A stretch of 64,000 bases of DNA from Lucifuga dentata (GCA_014773175.1 VXCM01000988.1:186001-250000); one strand, 5' to 3'; shown: positions 11,024 through 23,854, numbered from the stretch's first letter. Notes: generated from the letters alone by a model not told the origin. Numbers and translations: made by a program.

Positions 11024-11365
11024 CTTGGTCAGCTTTCTTTGCTGTTATTAATAATATTCATATTCCTGAGGGAAAAGACTGGAGGAAACTGAGTGCCAAT
11101 AGCAAACAGCTGTGCTGCTCATCTGAGACTGATTATAATAAATTATTTACTTAATACAGTGAGAATTATTCAGTGACTTTTTTTTTCTTTTTTTTTTTTT
11201 TTTTTTTNTTTTTTTTTTTTTTTTTTTGCTGAGTAGAGATTCACTCCTGAGATTTGGGAAAGAAAATGTTTTGGTCTTGTTTCTGTATCTGATCATAATG
11301 TTTAATGAGTATTATGAGTTATGTACTTGCTGTGACTGTACATATGTAGCTATAGTATATAATAG

Positions 11366-11946
11366 TCATATAATATTTGTATGTTTGAACCCAATAAATA
11401 CAAACCACATACACATTATGTCCTATTTTACAGCTATTTCCCAAAGTATGCTATTGGAGCGATACATTTTAGAATTGTTTTTCCTACCTTTCAGACTGTC
11501 ATTGGTTTCAGGTTATTTCAGTATGCTATAAAAATCAACTTATAGAGACTTGAAATGTGCTTGAGATACATAATACATCACTGTAAAACAAGCATCGTTG
11601 TTACTTTTTGTCAAAGGTACTTAATTCTATCGACCCAACACAGCTACAAGAAGAAAATATGTCTCTGCCAGAAAATATAGTCCCAGAGAAGACTGCTTTT
11701 ATCGAGAAATTAAAACAACCGTGCCTTAGACATTCGGACTTACATGTTAGAAGGCAAAACATTGAATTTTACAGTGGGTGTATCACCTGAACATTTGATT
11801 TTGAAAGATCAGGGGATTTAGCAAAAACACAGGAAAACTAAAATCCAGTTTTAGGTTTTGGAAAATGGTTGTCAGTAGCGTAATGTGTATGTGGGTAGTA
11901 ATTACTGGACTTAAACATGCAAAATCAGTTGTTTAAGGTCCTTTAA
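11366..11946 (-). mobile_element. TTAA-family MITE, copy 1
   Basis: The right end reads AAGGTCCTTTAA, with TTAA at 11943-11946. The interior carries the family's landmarks: TTCCTACCTTTCAGACTG, a region matching 'tctctgccagggaatatagtccc', and 'ACATTTGATTTTGAAAGAT'. The left terminus is eroded, but GTTTGAACCCAATAAATA at 11383 is the family's subterminal motif. No open frame of transposase size is present. Confidence 0.8.
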
Positions 11947-14480
11947 CATGAAGTGTAAAAATCTTTATTTTGCATCTGATTAAGTTGCTCTTGATTACAT
12001 CAGACATTAATAACACCATGACCTGCAGAGCTCATAGCTGCTCGCTGATGTCATGAAACCTGCTGCACTCATTCATGTCTGCACAGGCGCTGATGTCAGA
12101 CTCTGACCTATCAGAGTGATGATTAATCAGCATGACTTAATTCCCTAAATCCATCTTGTAATCCAAGCAAATGGTATGTACAGTAGGTTTTGGTAAGCTA
12201 TGTGCTCATGTGTGACGTCATAAAGCGTTCTGGACGACAGGTTTTAATGGAATGCAGCAACGTCATACTGAGATCATTGATATTTCTGGGTGCTCTGTAA
12301 GGAGGCTGTACCACCACCTACTGGCTGAATCTTGGTACTGCGCCATTTATCAAATGCAGAGTGACTTCACACCAGTTCATAAAATGATTGACAGCATTAT
12401 TTTCGGCAGTTATTAGACCGACCTATAAAGAGCTAATTATATTTCAGCGCCCCTCGGATCATTTACTGATTCAGACTTTCAAACATTTGCTCCCATTGGC
12501 TTCTTTATTTCTTTGTGGTTTTGCAAGTATAAAAAGATCTTTGACCTTCAGTAATTTAGCCCAATCCTTCCTATTAAACTTTCACTTTGAAATGTTATCA
12601 TATCTGTAACTAGGAGAGGAGATACACATTCACAAAGGTCAGATGTCCAGCCAAATGACCTGTCAGAACAGCCTGACAGCCCACAGCTTGTTGGTGGATG
12701 ATTATAGACCAGTAAACCTTTCTTCTATCTCCATGCTGAATAGTAGGAAAACAAAGGATGCTGTCAGACGAGAGGTCATGTCTGCAAAAGGCCAAAAGAT
12801 GGCAGCAACATGCAATTTAAGAGGTTTCAGTCTGAAAGAATTTTCAAAACATGGGCCGCATGTTGTCAAACCATTGTGTGTTTCAAGCAAATGAATAGAT
12901 AACCAGCCAGATGGTGGCAGGACCTTAATTATATGTTACAGTTTAGTTTGATCAATTCAGCAATGTTCAAAATGTGTGGGCATGTTTTATGAAAATAACT
13001 ACAGTTATATCGAATGAAGGTAATAAATATATTTATTATTGAAACTAAAATTTTAAAAAAATGTAATGTCTGGCAATGGACAGATGGTGGCGCCACAGTA
13101 CTATTTTTAAAATATCAAGCTGTGAGCTGCATTGACGGTGAGCAGTAAATGATCAGGATAGTGAAATTACCATGCAGTTTTAATTTAACCAGAACAACAG
13201 ATTGTATCTTGCAAAGTCACGTAAGAGATTATCAACACAAAAAAGATGGGAAGTGGAAAGTTTTTGTGATTTCAGCATAAATTCTTGCATTTTCATGAAG
13301 CAGTTTACATATTTGGTAGACAGATAGACTGAATTCCCCATGGGGGGAAGGGTTCCAAATTCAGTCTACTGTAAATTTGGACAGCAAAACACAAACCGCA
13401 AATTATTTTTGAAGTAATATAGCTCTGCTCTTTGCATTGATGATGTTGTGTTTTGAAATGATGAAATATGCTGGATTTGAAGTAACTCAGTTAATGTTGG
13501 TAAATGTGTTAAATTTTTCATCGTAAAACCTCTTTTTTTTTTTTTTTAANTTTTTTTTTTTTTTTAATAAATCTTTTTACCATGCACTCCTCATTCTTCT
13601 CCTCCTGGTATTATCAGGTTCACACACATGTACACACACTTGTACTGTACATAGGTTAAGTTATGTTTTTTCATCCAAGTTGATGGAAGATGAGTTTAAG
13701 TGTTGTAAAGAGAGCAGCATTCGAGTGGGCAATTGTCACCCCTGAACAAAAGAGAGGAGACATTGTTATTCAACAAGTACAGCTTAGCCTGAAGTGTAAT
13801 TACCAACCACACTTGCACAAATTAAATCCTGCCAGGCACTTTTAGCAGCTCTGAACCAACAGAATGGGAAGAACTCGACTTCGCATGTGTAAAGGCCTTA
13901 CAAAAATAATCTTTTCATAATGTTGGTCAGTGTAAATGTGCTGGAGTACCTCTCAAATTTGATTACAAGAAGAATTCTGCGTAAATACAACAAATTGTGT
14001 GGACAAGCAGAAAAGCGGAGGATGTAGGATGTAGGATGCCTCAGTGCAGCTCAGGATCAGCAAGACCAGATAAGGCCACTACCTCAGTCATGTTTTCCAC
14101 GACTAACGATGCAACGTGTGATTGGTGCTGTGCGTTCCATCACCTGGCCAATGAGCTGCGAGTATCTCGGTGTGGAGGAGTTATCTCACCTCGCCAGCTG
14201 GAGGACAGAGACAGAGATGAAGAGAGGAGAAGCAAGGCAGGGGAGAAGGAGGAGAGGAGATGAAGATGCAGATAAAGGATGAGGAACAGAGAGGGAGATG
14301 GCGATGGACGATTAGGGCGCTGCTATAAATACAAAACCTGCTTTTAATGCAGCTTATCAGCTGTCAGAGAGTAATTGCAAACTTTTAATTTAATGGCCAT
14401 AATAGTATAGATGTGTATTATCTGTCAGAAGCTGCTGGTGAAGCTTTTTTGGATTGAAGTAAATATCCTGCATGTGTCTT
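11947..14480. other. Gene-free, mostly unique sequence
   Basis: I see no exon and no clear mobile element. It contains a second perfect CRE palindrome (TGACGTCA, 12213-12220), a T run joined by an N at 13550, and a purine-rich GA stretch at about 14205-14300. Confidence 0.4.
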
Positions 14481-14546
14481 CTGTGCCCCTCTACCTGGGC
14501 ACAGGTAGAGGGGCACAGGTTCATTCCTCACTGAGGAAGGAATGAA
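14481..14546. repeat. Two adjacent short perfect hairpins
   Basis: CTGTGCCCCTCTACCTG (14481-14497) pairs perfectly with 14502-14518 across a 4-nt loop. Immediately after, TTCATTCCT (14520-14528) pairs with AGGAATGAA (14538-14546). The first stem is GC-rich. Neither has the stem length of a normal microRNA precursor. Confidence 0.85.
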
Positions 14547-14814
14547 ATGCATTGCATGCGCACACAACCAGGGGCTTGCATGTGTTAAGCAAATTAACAA
14601 ATGATCAATTAAGCCTGTGGATCAGCCAATTAAACGAGTGAACAAATGAGTGGAAACATAAACTCACCCACAAGTTCCTGGATGCGTATTGAAATAATTT
14701 CTCACCTTAAGATAAACAAACTGTGTTTCTCAGTCATAATTAAAAGAACATCTACTGACTAAATGTTGCTGTAACAAACATGATGATCCATGAACTAATA
14801 GAAGTGTTTGATGC

Positions 14815-16021
14815 TTAAAGGACCATACCAGTGGTTTTGCATGTTTGAGCCCATTAAGACCATACCGTCGATCGTGCATGTTTGAGGCTGTATTCATAGT
14901 AGTAATATATTCAATTTTCATACACGTTACACTGTCAATTTTCATACATGTTATGTTACTTACAACTATTTCTCAAAGGATAAAACTGTATTTCAGCTTT
15001 CCTGATATTTTGCAAAATCTCTTAATCTTTCAAAATCAAATATTTAAGCGATACACCCACCTTAAAAATCCATGTTTCGCCTGCTAATAGTTATGCAGCC
15101 TTATGTTTAAATTGTGTTTAAATGTGTTAAAATGTTAAAATGTGTTTATGTTAAAATGTGTTTAAATTTTTCCATAAATGCAGTTCTTCTTTTGGGACTA
15201 TATTCCCCGGTGGAGACATACATTCACTCTGCGCTTTTTATTGTGCTTAAACACTAAAATTACGTAACTTCTAAAAAAAACTCTGAATACACATTTTGTT
15301 GGTGATGATGGATTACCTATCCCAAGAATGTTTCAAGTATCAACAAGTTGATTTTAATAGCAGAATGAACTGAAACCAGTGGAGGTCTGGAAGGTAGGAA
15401 AAACATTTTTAATTCACTGTTCCAGTAGTATGCTTTGGGAAATGGTTGTCAGTAACGTTACATGTATGAAAATTGTATATATTAGGTTCAAACATGTACA
15501 ATCACCAGCATAGTCCTTGAAATACTACCTACATACCCATTATATCACTTCCTACGATTTTCCAAACCATAAAACTATGTTTTAGTTTTCATGTTATTTT
15601 GCCAAATCCAATAATCTTTCAAAGTCAAATGTTCAGGTGATACGTCCACTTGAAAATTCATTGTTTTGCATGTTAACATTTGTCCCTGAATGTAGAAGTG
15701 TTTTTTTTTTTTTTACATTCTCTTGTAAAAACAGTCTTCTCCTGGGACTATATTCCCTGGAGAATTCTCAGATCACTGTGTTTTTAACTGCATTAAAATG
15801 CCAAAATTGAGTAGCTTTGACAAAAAGTAATAACAGCGTGTGGTTTGCTGTGATGGATTACCTCTCTGTAGCACGTCTACAAGTTGATTTTTTATAGCGT
15901 ACTGGAATTAAGTGAAAGCAATGCCTGAAGGTAGGAAAAAAAACAATCTGAAGATGTACCACAATGGTTGGCAGTGATGTAAGGGGGTTAAACATGCAAA
16001 ATCACCAATATGATCCTTTAA
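14815..16021 (+). mobile_element. TTAA-family MITE, copy 2 (outer element, interrupted by copy 3)
   Basis: The left end is TTAAAGGACCATACC at 14815. The element runs to 14853, is interrupted by copy 3, then resumes at about 15522 with TACTACCTACATACCC and ends at TGATCCTTTAA (TTAA 16018-16021). Joining the parts restores the subterminal sequence seen in other copies, which shows insertion of one family member into another. Confidence 0.8.
14854..15521 (+). mobile_element. TTAA-family MITE, copy 3 (nested inside copy 2)
   Basis: Starts TTAAGACCATACCG at 14854, close to the family terminus, and ends AGCATAGTCCTTGAA near 15521; the right TTAA has decayed to TTGA. The interior has GGGACTATATTCCC, AAACCAGTGGAGGTCTGGAAG and the other family blocks. 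Confidence 0.75.
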
Positions 16022-16160
16022 GTTTCACAAAGCAGCCTCAAAAAAGTTGGAGCAGATCATAATATTAACAATTTTGCAATTGAAAATAAAATTACAGTTG
16101 AAAATTGTGTAGAAATTGACAAAATTATTGAGAAACATCCTCTGCTAATGAATCATCAAA

Positions 16161-16562
16161 CTATAAAGCCAGAAATCTCTGTCTGTGGTGCCGATGTCTC
16201 TAGAACCTGGCACTGTATGAAGATGAAATTCAGCAGTTTGTTGCTCAGGACCCAAGGACGTGCAGTGTCGCGTGTGAAGTTGTTTGGTTGAGCGGTTCTC
16301 AAATCGAGCTGCTGGTAAAAAGTGATCCGTGCGGCAGGATACGCTCCGGTCCAGTGCCACAGTCTCAACCCGACCCCATACAGCAAACAAAGCTAGCTCN
16401 CAGGATACGCTCCGGTCCAGTGCCACAGTCTCAACCCGACCCCATACAGCAAACAAAGCTAGCTCATGAAGACGTGCAGAACAAAATTACCATAGCAGGC
16501 TGCGACGCACACCATAAATTCTGGCACGTTCTGCACACATATATTTTGAATGGGCACTGCAT
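16161..16562 (+). repeat. Unclassified dispersed repeat R1, copy a
   Basis: Starts CTATAAAGCCAGAAATCTC and ends near GGGCACTGCA. The shared core runs through CAGGACCCAAGGACGTGCAG, GTGAAGTTGTTTGG and CAGCAAACAAAGCTAGCTC, and recurs at 18474-18850 (inverted) and 27650-27997. No terminal inverted repeat or coding capacity is visible, so I cannot place it in a class. An assembly join at 16400 duplicates 65 bp of it. Confidence 0.75.
16335..16465. other. False 65-bp duplication at a single-N join (16400)
   Basis: The 65 bases before the N are repeated immediately after it, within repeat R1. The other two R1 copies have this segment only once. Confidence 0.85.
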
Positions 16563-17747
16563 TATTTTAAAAGAAATTCATGGATCCACCTCTGGACTGG
16601 GCCATGCCGCAGCCTTCCTCCAAAGTTTGTCAGAATGGGTTTTAAACTTTTGAGTAATTCTGCCAACAGTCTAACAAACAAACAAACAAAATGTATTTGT
16701 CACAATACGCTTCACCCATTTTGATTTTCCGATTGATTTTTTTCCCATTGTTCTGGAAAATCACCTCATGTTTGTTGGATGAGTTGATTTATTCTCATAG
16801 TTACTGAAGTTGTGCTCACGGACAGTTTTACACGACGGGCTCTTGGTTTGTGGCAAAGTTGATCTCATTATGCCTTAATGTCTGAGATGTTTCCAAAATG
16901 TCAGAAATCTTTTTTGGATATTTATTATCACTTGATATCAGCCTTATGTGTAGCGGTTGGTGCTTTTCTGTGGATGTTTAATGCCGTCCTTCAATACTCC
17001 GCATACAGGGCCTCTATAGGGTTTTTGTCCCATCTGGTGTTGTCATATTGGCAGAATAGATGTAACCAACCCTCTGGCAGCTTCATGCCTCACCAAATAC
17101 AAGTACAATGACATACAAACAGACATGCAAATTGATAGAAGATGGAGCTGAAATTACACTAATTCAAGACAAAACCAGATTGGAAAATGCAACAATCATA
17201 GAACAGTTTGGTTCATTTTTGGGGATTCAACATGTTACTCAAGGAGACTTCAGTGTGACCCCAGCTCCATTTAAGAGATGCCTTTTATTTGTCTCCAATT
17301 TGTCTCCTGCTTTCACCTTGTTTCAAACATAGCCTCTTTGAGTGAGGCTCTGTTTGTGAGTAGCCGTGTTTGCTCAATCACACCCATTTATCAGTCGGGG
17401 GTCCCTCATCTTCTGCGTCCAGGATATGAATCATCCTCACTGGATTGACAAGAAATGGTAGAAAATGGATAGGTAGGTGAGTGGCATGGGGGGCTGGGGT
17501 TAGTGGAGGTGTTGTTGTAGGGCATTGGAGCAACAGATGAACAGAAAGGTAGAGTTAGAAAAAGATGAGTAATCTCTGTGTACCTATTTCTATCAATTTC
17601 TATCCTAAATGAGAAAACAAGTGTGTAAGTGAGGGCTGTATGATGAAATGTTTGTTGCATTGTTTGACGTGAAGGACTCTATGGGCTGTGAAGTACAAAC
17701 ATGTGTTAGTATCTATATTTCTAAGCCTGCAAAGGGTTTGAGTAGCC
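16563..17747. other. Gene-free sequence
   Basis: No exon, RNA gene or recognised repeat. The short open frame at 17108-17332 resembles no protein I know. Confidence 0.4.
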
Positions 17748-18147
17748 TTAAAGGAGCATACCAATGATTTTTGTTACTGCCAACCATTTTCCAAAATGTA
17801 CTACTGGAGTGGTAAATTTTAGAATGGTTTTCCTACCTTCCAGACTGCCATTGGTTTCGGTCTATTCCATTATGCCATTCAGCTTGTAGAGACTTGAAAC
17901 ATGCTTGAGAAAAGTTGTCATCACAGACTTTCACTTATTATTTTTTGTCAAAGTTACTTAATTTAACCGATCCAACAAGGAGCTATATGGAAGGAAATGT
18001 ATTTCTCAGCCAGGGAATAAAGTCCTAAGAGAAGATTGAATTGACTGAGAAATGAAAACTTCTACAATCCTGCGCAAGTGTTAGCAGACGAAACATCAAA
18101 TTTTAAGGTGGGTATGTCACCTAAACATTTGACTTCAAAAGACTAGC
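17748..18147 (-). mobile_element. TTAA-family MITE, copy 4 (one end lost)
   Basis: TTAA at 17748-17751 is followed by AGGAGCATACC and then, skipping most of the subterminal block, GTTACTGCCAACCATTTTCC. The body follows the family to ACATTTGACTTCAAAAGAC near 18147, where it stops without a right terminus. Confidence 0.75.
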
Positions 18148-18473
18148 GCATATGTCGTTTGCAGGTATCTCAGATCTCATATATGGCTCCACCACTGGCC
18201 AGTCAGTCCATTTACATGCACACTACACTCCATTTATTTGTTTGTATTGTGATTAAGGCAGAAATGCAACAGAATTAATAGGATTCTGCGTTTCACCAAA
18301 TATACGTGGCACATTTTGTAATTGGAGTACAAGGAGAGTGAGGAAATGCATGTGAGGTGGCTTATTCAGATTATAATGTTTGTCTGAATAAATCGATTTA
18401 CAGTCACACAATCTCAAACTAAACATATTCCAATTTATGCCAATTTCAATGTAATTATGGCATTTACATGATT

Positions 18474-18850
18474 AGTGCAGCGCCTGTTCCAAACATGCCT
18501 GTTTGGAACAGGCCGGACTTCATGGTGTGTGCCGCAGCCTGCCATAATTTTTTTCTGCACGTCCTTATGAGCTAGCTTTGTTTGCTGTACGGGGTCAGGT
18601 TGAGACCGTGCCACTAGACCAGAACACATGCTGCCACACCCAGAGCGTATCCTGCCACGTGGACTACTTTTTTACTGGCACAGCTCAATTGGAGAGCTGC
18701 TCACCCAAACAACTTCACACGTGACACTGCACGTCCTTGGGTCCTGAGCAGTAAATCTGCCGAATTTCAACTTCATACAGTGCCGGTTCTAGAGATATTG
18801 GTGCCACAGACAGATGGATGAACAGAGATTTCTGTCTTTATAGATAGATT
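18474..18850 (-). repeat. Unclassified dispersed repeat R1, copy b
   Basis: The reverse complement of copies a and c. It contains the most complete version of one end, with the short palindrome TGTTCCAAACATGCCTGTTTGGAACA near 18485-18510 and AGTGCAGCGCCTG at the edge. It keeps one copy of the segment duplicated at 16335-16465. Confidence 0.75.
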
Positions 18851-20620
18851 GGATTAGAGATTTGAAAAAAAATTGATGTATTCCCTTAATCCAAATATAA
18901 CCAAAGTTTTAGTGTGCATGTAAAGCTACAGAGTGATGCTAAACTGTATGCTGAATCAGTTTCTTGGCTGCTGGAGCTTTTCCCTTTACTGCATAAAGTC
19001 AGCCACGTTTGGAGTTGTGAATCTGAGCAAACAACAGAAAACTAAGCATAACTGAGAAATTAAATCTGACACTGGATTGACTGTCCTGAAATCACCCGGC
19101 TCACTGATGACCGTGACCAATGGAAAATATATGCTGTAGGTCACCTTCACTAAAATAAAGGATAACTAAGACTGGATTTGGAAGTACTGAAGATACTGTT
19201 CCCCTGCAATGATTCTAAATGGAGTCTCTAAAGGTTATGAATGACTTATTCCTATGGATGTGATGAAAATGTGCTATTCCTTTGTGTCTAAAAGTAATGA
19301 AGTACATTAGTTTCTTATTGAGTGCATTATCTGGTTTGTACCAGAATGGAATAAGTGTGCAAAGGCGACAAAGCGGAGGTAGTTGATTTATGAGCTTCCC
19401 ACCAAGTTATCAGACAAACTATTTTAATAACTGCAAAATTCAGATATAAAATGTATGAAATGTAAACGCAGCATAAAATATTCATGTTTGTTGTCTACCA
19501 GCAAAGACGTGACTTTGAGCAGTTTTGATTGCGAAATGGCCAATCACATCACCTGGCAGACAGCATCTGTTCACAGTTCAGCTACTCACATTTAAAATAT
19601 GGTATTTCCTGTATTTTTTTTATTTTTTTTTTATCTACGTTGGTGGATTCTGTGATTGAACTGTTGGGAATTCTTCTATAAACACATCACCACATGAATA
19701 TTTGACAGAGTGAAACTCTGTTTTCTCAAAACATTTTTTACTTTTAGCTAAAGGCAAGGTTTGAAATATATGAGCCTTCCCAATTACTGAGTAACCACAG
19801 ACTTTTATACCACTATCTTATTTTTTTTTTGTAGAAACTGACACATATGCTACCTGCTGTTAGAATTCCTATTAGCATGTTAATGCTTTTGGAGCCCTTG
19901 TTATGTCTTCTAAAAGTGTAATTTCTCTTTGCTCTGTTATTAAAGTTTTTGCCATGGTTTGCTTTTAAATGCTAAAAAGATTTTTTACATTATTTTTCTC
20001 ATTATAACAAAACACCAGAGGACTTGCATGTTGGAAAGGTTTTCCACCTTTGTCAGATTCTTTGCTATTTTTGAAACTGACGGTGCTGATGGCTCATACA
20101 GCAGCTCAGCCTGAGCTCAACTTTGAAGTCAGTTGTTAAATAGTTTTCAAATCAGAAAGAAAAATACTGTTAGAAGCCAGAAATCTCTACCTTTATGACA
20201 AACTATTGATCGAGCCATTTGTATTGATTTAAAAAAAAAAAAAAAAAAAACCCAAACACAGCCACAGATAAATTATGAGGTTTTATTTATGGGACAATAA
20301 AAATGTAAGTCAAAGCATCCACAGTTATTGGCCTCAACGATCCTCAATGCCATGATGAATTGAAATTGGTTAGACAGCTCTGTCAGCCTGCATTTCTGAG
20401 TCTTTAAAAAAAAGAGATCCATGCAGAGGATGGCATGCCAGCGAACGTGAAGTGTCAAGGTCAGTGTGTCGATGTAGCTTTTCAGTAAAGGCGGCCAACA
20501 CATCAACAGAAGAAACAAAAAAATGAATCTTTTGTTACAGATGAAGCACTAACAGTCAAACGTGGGCCTGCATACAAATGCACACTCATGCAAACAATTT
20601 CATCATTCACAAAACAAATG
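18851..20620. other. Gene-free sequence
   Basis: AT-rich and without recognised genes or repeats; a short A run lies at 20231-20250. Confidence 0.4.
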
Positions 20621-21911
20621 TACACTAGTGTGCAAAAGTTTGGATTCAACCAGAAATTTTCATGTTTTTGGCTCAAAATTGATACTTTTATTTACCATGG
20701 TGGCATTACATTGATGTAAATACTGTATATAGCTAAGACAAACTGCAAAGCCCCATTTTCAGCAGCTTTACTCTCGTGTCCTAACGATAAACTCTTTTAA
20801 TAATTAATCTTTTTTAATTAATCATTTTAAAATGTTAACTGGTTATTAGAGACACCTTTGTAATTGTGTCAGCACACCTAAAACCCATTATTCTGCTCAG
20901 ATAAGCAGATAAATTGGCTTTATTTGGGTTACAAGGTACTGGTATTCCTAAAGTTCAATGCTCAGTTCAAAAATGGCCAAATTAGTACGTTTGGATGGAG
21001 AGGAGAGGTCAGTTGGGGAAAGGTGAAGATGACGATGATGATGATGAGATCCTATAAATCGAGGTCAAAGTTTGGATTGTATGAGCAGAGATGCAGCGCC
21101 TGTGGAAAAAGCAAGAGCAGACTGGAGCAGCTGAGACCAAAAACCCAAAATGGAAGATGTCGAGTCAGATGACAGACGACATCACGGACAAACACGAGCT
21201 CGTTTCATGAATGGATTCGTCTGCCATTGGCATCCTTAGTGTTTTGTCCCGAGAAAGAAACATTCGGATGTGTTACCTTGAGTCTCAATATTTCTTGAAA
21301 TTTCTCAAGATTTCTTATTTCTTGAGATTTTCAAGAAATAAGCCTATTGTTGTCTTGCAACATGAAGGGTATTCCATGCATCAGATTGCTAAAAAAACTG
21401 AAGATTCCATACAAAGGTGTCCACCACTGTTTTGAGAAAAAAGGCCAACTTGGATTTAACCAAGTCAGAAAAACAAGCAGAAGGCCCAGATGCATAACTA
21501 CTCAAGAGGAAAAGTACATCAGAGTTTGAGAAACAGTTCATGTATAGGTCCTCAGTTGGTTGCTTCCTTAAATATTAAATGCCAAACACCAGTGTCATCT
21601 GTGAAAAGATGACTCTGGGATGCTGTCTTTTAGAGAATTTCAAAGAAAAAAGCCATATCTCTAACTCGCAAATAAAGAAAATCATCCACCATCCACTGTG
21701 TTCTTTTGCCCATTTTTCTCCACTATGAGGTCCATGACACAAAACCCACTTTGCTTTCAATATTACCTCTATTATAATGTTTAATTTTACGCAACAGATT
21801 CACATTTATCCATAATTCACTATCAACCTTAAAATATCTCAGCAAGCACAGCAGATAATTTTCTTTGTCTTTGCGCCAAAACTGGGTGATTCCAAACTTT
21901 TGCATGTTATT
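20621..21911 (+). mobile_element. Tc1/mariner-like transposon, degenerate but with both ends
   Basis: The left end reads TGTGCAAAAGTTTGGATTCA (20630) and the right end GATTCCAAACTTTTGCATG (about 21890), an inverted pair. In between, plus-strand frames encode pieces of a Tc1-type helix-turn-helix region: EGYSMHQIAKK (21371 on, one frame), then GVHHCFEKKGQLG...NQVRKTSRRPRC and TQEEKYIRV in another. Frameshifts and stops break it, and the DDE catalytic part is not recognisable as one frame. About 1.29 kb, normal for the family. Inactive. Confidence 0.8.
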
Positions 21912-22623
21912 ATAGACAATACTTTTGTTTTGTTCTGATCTTGGTTCTTGTGACAAATCCAGGAGGAAAAAAAAAATAACACTAAACACATACAATACAC
22001 ACGCATCTCTCCTCTTCCCACCTTCTTTGATGCTGATGCTAACCCCAACACTAACGGTAACACTAAATAGGTAAAACTGAGCCATTATAACAAATGTGGC
22101 AGGAAGAGGACACGGTGAAAAGGTACACATGTTGTGAGTTAACCATCATAAATGAACAATTTAGAATTGCACAATAGAAAGACAGCGGCTTTCATTACAC
22201 AATTTTTCACGACCGTCTTATGAAGCAGTAGGAATTCCAAGAAAATGACAGTGGCTTTGCTTTGTTGTTGCCATTTCACACTGTGTGGATACAAGGTGAC
22301 ATCGTTCAGCTCACACACCTGAAAAGCTTTCTGAAATAGAGAGATTAACAAATGTCCTCTGACTGCTTTAGGACTTAAAGAAACACACACCACCGATTAT
22401 ATACAGTATGGGTGTGTGTACGTGTGTGCGTGTCCGCCTGCATCATCCACGCAATACTGTGTATGTTATCTCCACACAGCCACCTGTTTATGTGAAGGGA
22501 GTCAACAAACAGTATATGAATTCCAATAAGGCTCTCCCTTATTGGAACACTTATGCACACCAGTTTCTAATAAGGGATTTAGATTATCCTGAACAGTACT
22601 TATTTGTGATGATGAAGTGTGCA
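21912..22623. other. Gene-free sequence
   Basis: No gene or repeat recognised in this stretch. Confidence 0.4.
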
Positions 22624-22630
22624 GTGTGTA

Positions 22631-22661
<31 letters not shown>
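22624..22661. repeat. GT microsatellite
   Basis: GTGTATGTATG followed by about 15 GT units. Confidence 0.85.
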
Positions 22662-22667
<6 letters not shown>

Positions 22668-22973
22668 AACGGGAGGAAGGCAGAAGTGAAGGAGATTAAA
22701 GCTGACAGTTTTCAGAGGTCTTTGGGGCAATGTGCACAGTGGGGTTAAGATAAGGTCTTTAGTATAAGCGAGGTCTGGATTGCAGGTAGTCGGGGTTAAT
22801 TAGCGAGTACCACATTCATCATGAAACTGACAGGAAAACCACAAATACAAAGGCAAATGCTACAAATGCAGCTCCATGGCAAATTAAAAACGACTGTGCC
22901 TTCCACAATTGTGCGTAAGTGCTCGGAGGTGAAACGTTGAATTTTAAGGTGGACATTTGATTTTCAACCTTTA

Positions 22974-23745
22974 GGCTGGATTCACATGCTAAGCGTTGAG
23001 TGTTGCGCTGACCTGGGCGTTCCATTATTGTGTATTGGGAGCTGAGCGGTGACTCCTAACGTCACGTCACGCCACCTTGAGTGCAGTGCGACATTCAGAT
23101 TCTCCGTTTTGATGCGGCACTCAAAGTTCATTTAAATGAACTTTGACCTTTCCGACGCTAACCTTTCCAATGTGCAACCAATCAGAGTGCTGCGTAACCA
23201 GAAGCACCACAACAATGGAGGAGAAGCTGATAATTTGTAGCGTATACAACATAACTTTAAAATCGTATCATGATCTGGTAAAAAAAAAAAAAAAAAANAA
23301 AAAAAAAAAAAAAAAAAGGCACTTGCTTGGCAAAATGTCAGCAGTCAGAAATTGATAATATAGTGTCTGAAATGTAAGGTTTCGTGCACCCACATTCGCT
23401 GTTTTTTCACTTTTCTTCTCCTAATAAGAAGAGTTTTTGCGATGTCCATGTCACTACCCAAGTCGAAGCCGAAATCCAAGTTTAACCACAAATGTGCAAA
23501 GATTGCGTGTAGGCTACATCCTGTCTTTACAGTCCATGGTAACCGTTAAATTGTCATNTGCAAAGATTGCGTGTAGGCTACATCCTGTCTTTACAGTCCA
23601 TGGTAACCGTTAAATTGTCATTAGAAACAAGCACTTCCTGTCAGCGCAAGGTTGAGCGGTGCTGCTCAGACTCCGCTCATGTGCAAGCAGAACGCTGAAC
23701 ACCCAGGTCAGCAGCAACGCTAACGCTTGTTATGTGAATCCAGCC
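22974..23745. mobile_element. PIF/Harbinger-like nonautonomous transposon
   Basis: Termini GGCTGGATTCACA and TGTGAATCCAGCC are perfect inverted repeats, flanked by TTA on both sides (22971-22973 and 23746-23748). A 3-bp TTA/TWA duplication is typical of the PIF/Harbinger superfamily. Inside, an open frame starting near 23216 reads MEEKLIICSVYN...YHDL, which resembles the start of the MADF-type DNA-binding proteins such elements carry; it runs into an A tract joined by an N at 23298. A 63-bp false duplication surrounds the N at 23558. Confidence 0.75.
23495..23621. other. False 63-bp duplication at a single-N join (23558)
   Basis: The 63 bases ending at 23557 are repeated exactly from 23559. 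It inflates the Harbinger-like element. Confidence 0.85.
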
Positions 23746-23854
23746 TTAGGAATTTAGCAAAAGTTTGGAAAATGTTTGGCAGTAACGTAACATGTACACA
23801 AGTAGGTACATTTATTGGGCTCAAACATGCAAAACCACCGGTATGGTCCTTTAA

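Larger units (their letters stand above)
22878..23854 (-). mobile_element. TTAA-family MITE, copy 5 (half-length, split by a Harbinger-like element)
   Basis: The left portion (22878-22973) matches the family's middle (GAATTTTAAGGTGG, ACATTTGATTTTCAA). The right portion (23746-23854) resumes at GGAATTTAGCAAAAG and ends in the perfect terminus GGTATGGTCCTTTAA, with TTAA at 23851-23854. Removing the insert and one TTA restores the family sequence. Confidence 0.8.
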
